From contig CATLHM010000004.1 of assembly GCA_949949005.1 (NCBI GenBank), forward strand, positions 62,001-126,000: a DNA stretch of 64,000 bases, written 5' to 3'. The position numbers and the translations under genes are program-made. Position 1 is the stretch's first letter, and each line of letters opens with the position of its first letter. Source of the stretch: an uncultured Lachnospiraceae bacterium (GTDB lineage: Bacteria > Bacillota > Clostridia > Lachnospirales > Lachnospiraceae). Shown here one piece after another: positions 56,233 to 64,000 of the stretch. The notes beneath the pieces were generated by a model. That model saw only the letters and a list, made by a program, of their open reading frames with translations. It was not told the DNA's origin and made no database searches.

Positions 56233-58713
56233 TTATTCCACCGCATCAATCGACCGGACAATATTCAATCTGGCAATGGCACGCAAGGGCACAACGGTTG
56301 CCAGCAAGCAGGCAGCCACAGAGACAAGGGCGGCCTGGGCGAGAGAAAGCACAGGCGGGGCCACAAGGGTCAGGGCATCGGTTGTGGCGGCGTTTATAAA
56401 GACTGTGCAGACATAGCCCAACAGGCCTCCAGCCGCGGAGGCGATCAAACCATAATAAGCACCCTCCCACAGAAAGGTTTTGTAAAGGCTCTTTGTATCC
56501 ATGCCAATGGCACGCTGGATGCCGATTTCGGATATCCGGGTGTGGATGTTGCTGTAAACCGTGTTGATGATGTTTAAAATTCCTATCAGTCCGATCAGGA
56601 GGATCAGTCCCCAGCAAAGCATACGGATCTGACCAAAGCTTTCCACAAGCTGGGCGTCGGTCTGCCGGTAAGAGAGCCAGTGGCTGCCGGGATTTTGGTC
56701 GCACCACTCGCCCAGCCAGTCTTCAAACAGAGCGGAATCTGCGTCCTGACGCAGTATGGGATAAATTTCCGAATAGCGGTCTGTTCCCGTGAGCAGATCA
56801 TAGGTTTTTTCGCTTACGATGATCTGGACTCCGTTGAGATAGCCCTGATTATTGATGGAAACGGCTCCCTGGGTGATAGCGGCAACGCGCAGAGGATGGC
56901 CGTTTACCGACAGGGTATCGCCGGCCTGGAAGGTGGTGGCAGCTACCGTTTCTCCCTCATAGGTAAAGGGAATGGGATTTTTAACAATACAGGCACTGCC
57001 GGAGCGCAGGTCGCTTTTATCCTGCTCCGATAAATCCGGGGCAAAAGAGGTGAAACTATCCTCATCAATCCCGGCGATATGAAAGGCTTCCCAGGATTCC
57101 AGGGAAAAATCAAGTGTCAGGGGAAACCTTCCCTGTTCGTCAGGGGGATAGATTGACAGTTTCGTGGTGGATAAACGCTCCACCCATTCATTTTCCCGCA
57201 GCTCCTCCACGCTTTGGGGCTCCATTCCCGTGGTTTCATTGGTGACGGAATAATCGCCTGGATTTAATTCTTGGACATCCCTGCTGGTATCCAGAAGGGA
57301 GCTAAAGCTTTGCAGGGCCACAAATACGGTAATGCTCATGACCAGGGACAAAATGGTGATGAGGGTTCTTCCCCGCCCTCGTTTCAGGTTGAGCCTTGCA
57401 TAGTAAGCTTCAAAATTGCGGATAGGCTTTACTTTCCGGTTCCTGCGCTTTAAGGTCACTTTCTGTCCGGACATGGCAAGGGTTGGGGACACATGGGAGG
57501 CATAGCGGGCTGCCGGAAAGGCCGCCAGCATCGCAAATAACAGAGTGACGGCGGCACCTGCAAAATAGGGGAGGACATTGCCAGGTGTAGTCTGCCGGAT
57601 GGAGTCATTTAACTGCGCGGTGCTCTCTGCCAGAAATAAGTCCGGATTGAAGATTCCCGTGGCGGCTATCAGAATGCCCTTTGCGGACAGGGCGCCGAAG
57701 CACAGACCAATGGGAATACCGATCCCGCACAGAGTCAACAATTCCAAGGAAACCAGGCGGTAAATCTGTCCCCGCTCGCTCCCAATAGCGCGCAAGGCGC
57801 CGAATTCCCGGATGCGTTTGGTGACGGCGATTTTCAGAATATTGTAAATGACCAGACCTGCGGCAAGCAGGACAAGAAGCCCTATCAGGCCTGCGGCAAG
57901 AGTCATGAAGGAGAACCCGGTGTCTGTATCTGACGAGCCTGCTTTGTCATAGGAAATGCCCAGGGCATCCAGCAAAACCCAGTTATACTGGATATGGGCC
58001 TCTGGGATGCCAAGGCTCTGGGCAAGCTCATCCACAAGGGCCTGAAAACGGCCCTCATCCCTGACTTTAAAGTCGGCGGAATAGAGCAGATAGCTCTCCG
58101 GAAGCAAGGCAGAGGCGCTGCCCTGGCCCAAAACGGCCTCCAATGTGCCGGTGGCATAGCCCACGTAGTTGGCTTCTAAGATACCGCAGACCTTGAAATC
58201 GGCAGAGTACCCATAGGATGGCAGGCTTCCGTCCATAAGGGAGATTTCTGCCGAAAGCGTGACGGTATCGCCCACATGGATCTCGCGGCCAAAGTATGGC
58301 AGACTGTTTTCCGGCAGGGCGATTTCCATGGGAGCCTCTGGCAGCCGCCCCTCCTTTAGCCGGTTGATGAAGGGATAGGCCTCTAAGGCATCCGCCGCAT
58401 ATTCCCGGGTAAAGAGGGACAGAGAGCCGTCTGCCAGCGCCACAGAGCCTGCGGTGAGGATGACGCCCACATCATAGAGGCGGGGATCGTTCACGATCTT
58501 CTCTGCCTGCTCCCCAGTGAGCTGGTGAAAGGTTCCATAGCGGTTTCCGTTCAGGGAGGCCGCCTGCTCGATTCTCATTTCCTGCAAAATACCTAGGGAC
58601 GTGCTGATGGCGGTGGTCATAAGACTGGAAAGAATGACGGCGGCCAGGATAAGGGCTGCCGTGATTTTCTGTGCTTTTAGTTCTCTGAAGGCAAGGGATA
58701 AATAAGATTTCAT
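56233..58713 (-). CDS. ABC transporter permease (FtsX/MacB-like, two FtsX domains)
   Basis: 826 aa; SLAFRELKAQKITAALILAAVILSSLMTTAIST; ARLNLKRGRGRTLITILSLVMSITVFV; RISEIGIQRAIGMD. Confidence 0.9.
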   Translation of the reverse strand: MKSYLSLAFRELKAQKITAALILAAVILSSLMTTAISTSLGILQEMRIEQAASLNGNRYGTFHQLTGEQAEKIVNDPRLYDVGVILTAGSVALADGSLSLFTREYAADALEAYPFINRLKEGRLPEAPMEIALPENSLPYFGREIHVGDTVTLSAEISLMDGSLPSYGYSADFKVCGILEANYVGYATGTLEAVLGQGSASALLPESYLLYSADFKVRDEGRFQALVDELAQSLGIPEAHIQYNWVLLDALGISYDKAGSSDTDTGFSFMTLAAGLIGLLVLLAAGLVIYNILKIAVTKRIREFGALRAIGSERGQIYRLVSLELLTLCGIGIPIGLCFGALSAKGILIAATGIFNPDLFLAESTAQLNDSIRQTTPGNVLPYFAGAAVTLLFAMLAAFPAARYASHVSPTLAMSGQKVTLKRRNRKVKPIRNFEAYYARLNLKRGRGRTLITILSLVMSITVFVALQSFSSLLDTSRDVQELNPGDYSVTNETTGMEPQSVEELRENEWVERLSTTKLSIYPPDEQGRFPLTLDFSLESWEAFHIAGIDEDSFTSFAPDLSEQDKSDLRSGSACIVKNPIPFTYEGETVAATTFQAGDTLSVNGHPLRVAAITQGAVSINNQGYLNGVQIIVSEKTYDLLTGTDRYSEIYPILRQDADSALFEDWLGEWCDQNPGSHWLSYRQTDAQLVESFGQIRMLCWGLILLIGLIGILNIINTVYSNIHTRISEIGIQRAIGMDTKSLYKTFLWEGAYYGLIASAAGGLLGYVCTVFINAATTDALTLVAPPVLSLAQAALVSVAACLLATVVPLRAIARLNIVRSIDAVE

Positions 58714-59384
58714 GATGCATTCACCTCCGAAAGTTTTCCGTCAATGATGGTAAAGCGGTGTTCTGCCATCTGTGCGATCCGGGAATCGTGAGTGATGACC
58801 ACAAGGGTCTTATTCATCTGCTTTCGTATCTGGCAGAGCATCTTCATCACCTCGCCGCCGCTTTTGCTGTCAAGATTTCCTGTGGGTTCGTCCGCAAAAA
58901 TGATATCCGGCCTGGCGATTAAGGCCCGGGCGATTGCCACACGCTGCTGCTGGCCCCCTGATAATTCATAGGGTAAATGGGAAAGACGGTTTTCCAGTCC
59001 CAGAAGAGTGGCCAGCTTCTGCAGATAATCTTCCTCTACCTTTTGTTTGTCTAAAAGCAGTGGCATGATGATATTTTCCCGGGCAGTGAGAACGGGAAGC
59101 AGATGAAACTGCTGGAAGATAAAGCCGATTTTTTGCCGGCGGAAAGCGGACATCTCCTTATCGCTGCCCTTGTGGATATCCGTATTGCCATAAAGCACCA
59201 TGCCCGAGGTGGGATGATCCACCCCGCTGATGATATGCAAAAGCGTGCTTTTTCCGCTGCCGGAGGGCCCCATGATAGAGATAAAATCGCCCTCCTTTAT
59301 GGTCATAGAGGCGCTGTCTAAAGCTATCACCCGACTCTCTTTTGTACCGTAGATTTTTGAAATATTTTTTACCTGAATTTCCAT
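58710..59384 (-). CDS. ABC transporter ATP-binding protein (LolD/MacB type)
   Basis: [52 protein letters not shown]. Confidence 0.95.
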   Translation of the reverse strand: MEIQVKNISKIYGTKESRVIALDSASMTIKEGDFISIMGPSGSGKSTLLHIISGVDHPTSGMVLYGNTDIHKGSDKEMSAFRRQKIGFIFQQFHLLPVLTARENIIMPLLLDKQKVEEDYLQKLATLLGLENRLSHLPYELSGGQQQRVAIARALIARPDIIFADEPTGNLDSKSGGEVMKMLCQIRKQMNKTLVVITHDSRIAQMAEHRFTIIDGKLSEVNAS

Positions 59385-59453
59385 AAAAATGATCTCCTTA
59401 TCAACATTTGATAAGGAGAGTGTAAGGGATAAATCTCAAAAATTTCTCAAATA

Positions 59454-60629
59454 TCAAGTAATTTTTAATGTGACCAAAACCTGAGCCCCTGTCGGAGTGT
59501 CCGGGCCGGGCAAATCCGGGCCGAAAGCGGGTGCGGGATTAATCGTGACGGTACCCCCATGCCGCGTTGCAAGAAGCATACAGGTATATAAACCCATTCC
59601 AAAATGCTCTTCCTCCCCCTCTCCCTTTTGAAAGGGGCGGATCCCGTTTTTCATAACCATAACCGGAAACCCACAGCCATCGTCCCTTACGGACAGGACA
59701 AGCATTTCCTCCCGGACAGAGCAGGAGATACGAATGCGGCTCCTGGCAAAACGAAGGGCGTTTGACACAAGATTTTCCACGATCTGATACAAAAAAGAGG
59801 AATCAATCAGAAGGGAACGGGAACAGGGTTCTGCCGTAAAGAGCAGCTCTTTGCCGCTTTCTGATCCCATGAGGCGGATATTTTTGGCAAGCTCCCGGGT
59901 AAGGTCGTGATAATCTGTGGCCGCCAGGGCAGGCTGAATATCCTCCAGCTTCTGGACTCTGCTCATGGTCTCCACATAGCACTCGATGCGGCCGGAGTAG
60001 CTTTCCATCAGGCCTAGGTGCTCAGAGAGCTGTGAGGTGTCCATGCTGCCGCTTAAAAGCTCCTGGCGGGCCAGCTTGGCACAGCCCTTCAGAACAGTAA
60101 CAGGGTTGCGCAGATTATGGGAAAAGGCGGCGTTGAGCCGTTTGCGTTCCTCGGCCTGGCGCCATAGCCTGCGGTTATTTTCAAGCAGGGCTTTGCGCAT
60201 GGTTTCAAAGGCGATACAGAGCTGCCCCAATTCATCCCGGGATCTGGCCTCCACCACGAAGTCAAGATCCCCTTCTATGATCCGGGACGCCCCCCTGGAA
60301 AGCGTCTCCAAGGGTTCTTTCAGCTTCAGGCGGTAAAAGGCGGAGGCAGTGAAAAGCAGTGCAAAGGTAAAAATTCCCATGGGCAGAAGAATCTGCAAAA
60401 CAGAAACCAATTCAGCCAATTTTATCTGATCTGCGGTCGGCCCGGGCAGCTTTGTTACTACCACCGGATCGGAATGGACGTCCAGCATAATGCCTTGGGG
60501 TGCAATGGCAGAGCTCAGCTCCATGCATCCCCAGAAGGTAAGGGCGGACAGCAAAAGGGCTGCCGCATTGTTTAAGAAAGCGATGGTAAAGAGAGCTTTT
60601 TTCAGGCTCATTTTTTTCAGCCGTTCCAT
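59454..60629 (-). CDS. Sensor histidine kinase (HAMP-containing)
   Basis: AAFSHNLRNPVTVLKGCAKLA, LVSNALRFARSRIRISC, VRDDGCGFPV. Confidence 0.9.
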   Translation of the reverse strand: MERLKKMSLKKALFTIAFLNNAAALLLSALTFWGCMELSSAIAPQGIMLDVHSDPVVVTKLPGPTADQIKLAELVSVLQILLPMGIFTFALLFTASAFYRLKLKEPLETLSRGASRIIEGDLDFVVEARSRDELGQLCIAFETMRKALLENNRRLWRQAEERKRLNAAFSHNLRNPVTVLKGCAKLARQELLSGSMDTSQLSEHLGLMESYSGRIECYVETMSRVQKLEDIQPALAATDYHDLTRELAKNIRLMGSESGKELLFTAEPCSRSLLIDSSFLYQIVENLVSNALRFARSRIRISCSVREEMLVLSVRDDGCGFPVMVMKNGIRPFQKGEGEEEHFGMGLYTCMLLATRHGGTVTINPAPAFGPDLPGPDTPTGAQVLVTLKIT

Positions 60630-61291
60630 TTATAACCCACCCCCCAAACGGTTTTAATATAGCTGTGAGACGACAGGGCGGAAAACTTTGCCCGTATTTT
60701 TCGGATATGCTCCATGACGGTGTCGCTGCTTCCATCGCCCTCCAACCCCCAGACGGACTCATAAATCCGCTCCCGGTCAAAAACCTGTCCGGGATTTAGG
60801 GAGAGCAGCGCCACGATCTCAAACTCCTTTTTGGACAGAATGAGGGGCGTTTGATGGATGGAAATTTCTCGACTGGTATAGTCAATAACCATCTGATCAA
60901 AAAAGCGCAGCGTGGAGGACTCTTGCCGCCTGTTTTCCCGGCGCAAATGGGCGGCTACCCTTGCGCCCAGCTCATCCAGGTCAAAGGGCTTGACAATATA
61001 GTCGTCTGCCCCGGCGGAAAAGCCCTGGATTTTATCCTGCGTTTCCATGCGCGCCGTCAAAAAGAGGATGGGGCAGGCAACGTATTCCCGAATACGGGCA
61101 CATACGCTCAGTCCGTCCATGTCCGGCATATTGATATCGAGCAGAATAATATCAGGGGAGCAGGACATTTTCGAGAGAACCTCCTGGCCGCTGTAGGCCG
61201 TAATGACTTGATAACCTGACATTTCAAAGTAATTTTTCATAATGGCGACGATTCCCTTTTCATCGTCTGCCAACAATATTTTTTTGCACAT
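60617..61291 (-). CDS. OmpR-type response regulator
   Basis: ILLADDEKGIVAIMKNYFEMSGYQVITAYSGQEVL...PDIILLDINMPDMDG...GADDYIVKPFDLDELGARVAAHLRRE. Confidence 0.95.
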   Translation of the reverse strand: MCKKILLADDEKGIVAIMKNYFEMSGYQVITAYSGQEVLSKMSCSPDIILLDINMPDMDGLSVCARIREYVACPILFLTARMETQDKIQGFSAGADDYIVKPFDLDELGARVAAHLRRENRRQESSTLRFFDQMVIDYTSREISIHQTPLILSKKEFEIVALLSLNPGQVFDRERIYESVWGLEGDGSSDTVMEHIRKIRAKFSALSSHSYIKTVWGVGYKWNG

Positions 61292-61574
61292 GAAAAAACC
61301 TCCTGTAGTATTTATTTTAAACCATAAATCTCAATTATTTCTCAAATTTTTGATTCCGTTTTCTGGTTTCTAAAAGATAGTATTTCTGATCAATCTATGC
61401 TACAATCGGAAAATCACAGGGTATGGGGCGCTATTTGAATCTAACAACAGATAAAGAGGGCAAAAGGACATTTTGGGAAATTGTAGGATTCCTTCTTGCA
61501 TTCTAAAAAAAGGCAGAGTAAGATAGTAATACAGGGTTTCAACTGTGAAAAAATCAGACTCGAAAGGAGAAAAA

Positions 61575-62438
61575 ATGGCAGCAAAAGTATTTTTTTCCAA
61601 AGAAATTACACCTGAAAAGGTAGTGGAATTGTATCGCCTGACAGGGAAAGAGCTGGAAGGAAAAGTAGCCGTGAAGGTTCATTCCGGAGAAGAGGGGAAC
61701 CAGAATTTTTTAAGGCCTGAATTTTGGAAACCCATGGTGGAGTATGTGAAGGGAACCGTGGTAGAGTGTAATACCGCTTATGAGGGAAGCAGAGACACGA
61801 CAGAAAAACACCTGGAAACGCTGAAAAAGCATGGATGGAGCCAGACCTTTGATGTAGCGCTTTTGGATGCCCAGGGGCCGGATCTGGAGCTGCCGATTCC
61901 CCAGGGCGAGAAGATCAGGAAGAACTTCGTGGGAAAGGATATTGTCAACTATGATTCCATGCTGGTTCTTTCCCATTTCAAGGGACATCCCATGGGAGGG
62001 TACGGCGGAGCCATCAAACAGTTATCCATAGGAGTGGCGTCCGCAATGGGAAAGAAATATATCCACGGTGTAGGCGTTTTGGATGACTTCTGGAATTCAG
62101 ACCATGATTCCTTCCTGGAATCCATGGCGGAGGCGGCCTCCTCTGTGATTGACTTTTTTAAAGGAAATCTGGTCTACATCAATGTGATGAAGAACATGTC
62201 CGTAGACTGTGACTGCTGCGCGGTGGCAGAGGATCCCTGCATGGGGGACATCGGCATTCTTGCCAGCCTGGATCCGGTTGCAATCGACCAGGCGTGCCTT
62301 GACCTGGTGTATGCGTCAGACGATCCGGGAAGGGATCATTTGATTGAGAGAATCGAGTCCCGCAACGGCGTGCATACCATTGAGCGGGCGGCGGAGCTTG
62401 GCTATGGGGTGAGAGAGTACGAGCTGGTGGAGGTTTAA
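61575..62438 (+). CDS. DUF362 domain protein
   Basis: MAAKVFFSKEITPEKVVELYRLTGKELEGKVAVKVHSGEEGNQNFLRPEFW...DCDCCAVAEDPCMGDIGILASLDPVAIDQACLDLV. Confidence 0.88.
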   Translation: MAAKVFFSKEITPEKVVELYRLTGKELEGKVAVKVHSGEEGNQNFLRPEFWKPMVEYVKGTVVECNTAYEGSRDTTEKHLETLKKHGWSQTFDVALLDAQGPDLELPIPQGEKIRKNFVGKDIVNYDSMLVLSHFKGHPMGGYGGAIKQLSIGVASAMGKKYIHGVGVLDDFWNSDHDSFLESMAEAASSVIDFFKGNLVYINVMKNMSVDCDCCAVAEDPCMGDIGILASLDPVAIDQACLDLVYASDDPGRDHLIERIESRNGVHTIERAAELGYGVREYELVEV

Positions 62439-62539
62439 GAGGATAGAGTAATGCTTCTCATTCACTTTTTCCGTAAAAGAATGGATGTGCGGCGTTACCT
62501 ATCTCTTTAACGTAGAAAAATAACCGGACAAACACCGAA

Positions 62540-62570
62540 AAGGGACGCTTCACACAAAGAAGTGTCCCTT
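62540..62570. terminator. Stem-loop between DUF362 and TraX-like genes
   Basis: aagggacgcttc acacaaa gaagtgtccctt. Confidence 0.5.
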
Positions 62571-62631
62571 GCCGCATCTTGAGGGCTGGGGCCCAAAGTT
62601 TGCAGGTTTTGGAAAGGGAATGGAGATTGGT

Positions 62632-63399
62632 ATGTTTGACAAAGAGTGCAGAGGACTTTCCGGAAATCAATTGAAGATATTGGCAATTTTGTCCATGCTC
62701 ATAGACCATCTGGCGTGGACGATCTGGCCCGGATATGAGAATAAAGCCTGGTGGCTGATCGCCATTCACTTGTTTGGGCGACTGGCCGCGCCTGTCATGT
62801 GGTTTATGGTGGCGGAGGGATATCGGTATACAAGAAACCTGAAAAAGTATATGGCCAGGCTCTTTGTGCTATCCCTGTTTTCCCATTTTGCATACAATTT
62901 TTGCTTTGGAATTTCCTTTGTCCCCTTCCGTGATTCCTTTTTTAATCAGACCAGCGTGATCTGGGCGCTGTTTTGCGCCGTGGTGGCCTTGTATATTTAT
63001 GATGATGAAAAAAGAAGAGTTCCCTTAAAGAGCTGGCAAAAGTCATTGCTGCTGGCAGGCCTTTGCCTTCTGGCATTCCCTTCCGACTGGTCCTGTTTTC
63101 CGGTATTATGTACCCTGCATATTTACCAAAACAGGGGAAACCTGAAAAAGCAGGTGCTGGGTATGCTGGCCTATATTTCCATGTACGTCCTTGTGTGGTG
63201 CCTGTGCATTGATTTTGTTTACGGCCTGGTTCAGTTTGGAATTATTATTGTATGGCCTTTTATGCATTTTTACAATGGCACAAGGGGGAATTATAAGGGA
63301 ATGAAATGGTTTTTCTATGGCTTCTATGTAGGGCACCTGGTTTTGTGCGGGATACTGCGGCTTTTGCTGCACGGGAATGTGGTGACGATTGTGGGGTGA
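62632..63399 (+). CDS. TraX family membrane protein
   Basis: GLSGNQLKILAILSMLIDHLAWTIWPG...IHLFGRLAAPVMWFMVAEGYRYTRNLKKYMARLFVLSLFSHFAYNF. Confidence 0.88.
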   Translation: MFDKECRGLSGNQLKILAILSMLIDHLAWTIWPGYENKAWWLIAIHLFGRLAAPVMWFMVAEGYRYTRNLKKYMARLFVLSLFSHFAYNFCFGISFVPFRDSFFNQTSVIWALFCAVVALYIYDDEKRRVPLKSWQKSLLLAGLCLLAFPSDWSCFPVLCTLHIYQNRGNLKKQVLGMLAYISMYVLVWCLCIDFVYGLVQFGIIIVWPFMHFYNGTRGNYKGMKWFFYGFYVGHLVLCGILRLLLHGNVVTIVG

Positions 63400-63419
63400 G
63401 GGCACAGCAGAGGCAGAAC

Positions 63420-63450
63420 AGCCAGGAGGCCGGCCTGCGGCCTCCTGGCT
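63420..63450. promoter_or_regulatory. Perfect 13-bp GC-rich stem-loop without T-tract
   Basis: agccaggaggccg gcctg cggcctcctggct. Confidence 0.6.
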
Positions 63451-63490
63451 AATAATCGGTATAAGAATAAAAATTTTAGGAGGACAAACC

Positions 63491-63946
63491 ATGTTAGAGA
63501 TTGGAACAAAAGCGCCGGATTTTACATTGCCGGATCAGAACGCAGAGATGCATTCTCTGTCAGACTACCGAGGAAAAAAGGTCATTCTTTATTTTTATCC
63601 CAAGGACAATACACCGGGATGTACGAAGCAGGCCTGTAATTTCGCAGAACTGTATCCGCAGTTTCAGGAGAAGGGAGCGGTAGTGATCGGCATCAGCAAG
63701 GACTCTGTGGCGTCCCACAAAAAATTTGAGGAAAAATACGCCCTGCCCTTTACGCTTCTCTCTGACACGGAGCTTACGGCCATCCAGGACTATGATGTCT
63801 GGAAAGAAAAGAAAAATTACGGCAAGGTATCCATGGGGGTGGTGCGGACGACCTACCTGATCGACGAGGAGGGGAAGATTGCCAGGGCTTTCGATAAGGT
63901 CAAAGCGGCGGAGAATCCCGGGGAGATGCTGGAGGAGATTTCATGA
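63491..63946 (+). CDS. bcp: Thioredoxin-dependent thiol peroxidase (BCP/PrxQ-like)
   Basis: LEIGTKAPDFTLPDQNAEMHSLSDYRGKKVILYFYPKDNTPGCTKQACNF. Confidence 0.95.
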   Translation: MLEIGTKAPDFTLPDQNAEMHSLSDYRGKKVILYFYPKDNTPGCTKQACNFAELYPQFQEKGAVVIGISKDSVASHKKFEEKYALPFTLLSDTELTAIQDYDVWKEKKNYGKVSMGVVRTTYLIDEEGKIARAFDKVKAAENPGEMLEEIS

Positions 63947-64000
63947 GGATCATCCTTGCCCCTGCAAAAAAGATGAGGGAGGATGACGACACCCTTTCGG
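63943..64000 (+). CDS. yaaA: YaaA-like peroxide stress protein, truncated by window end
   Basis: MRIILAPAKKMREDDDTLS..; ATGA overlap with bcp stop. Confidence 0.7.
   Translation, partial: MRIILAPAKKMREDDDTLS

Overview
The window looks like a chromosomal segment from a Lachnospiraceae-type anaerobic, spore-forming Firmicute; this assignment is inferred from the spoIIA operon, a spore photoproduct lyase-like gene and codon usage. Core content: valS, a FapA-like gene, folC, spoIIAA-spoIIAB-sigF, an MCP, a GH13 glucosidase with an AraC regulator, an S1-domain protein, gltB-gltD, one tRNA-Ala(GGC), ABC transporters, a two-component system, bcp and a truncated yaaA. AT-rich accessory islands are embedded in it: (1) a large NACHT NTPase with pentapeptide repeats beside tRNA-Ala, a candidate NLR-like anti-phage protein; (2) a three-gene cassette of DUF3990/ART-like protein, an orphan protein and a NADAR protein, a candidate guanine ADP-ribosylation toxin/antitoxin or defence module; (3) a HicA-like toxin whose Phd-like antitoxin is frameshifted, with a second truncated antitoxin copy flanking an Rpn-type nuclease block; (4) an MNT nucleotidyltransferase with a shortened HEPN/HI0074-like partner; (5) DUF4143-type and PD-(D/E)XK-linked AAA ATPases. 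Regulatory structures include a double-hairpin gltB leader, a PerR-like palindrome at a flavin reductase promoter, and extragenic hairpin repeats, one of which lies inside the spoIIA operon. All functional names come from reading the translations by eye; no database search was run.
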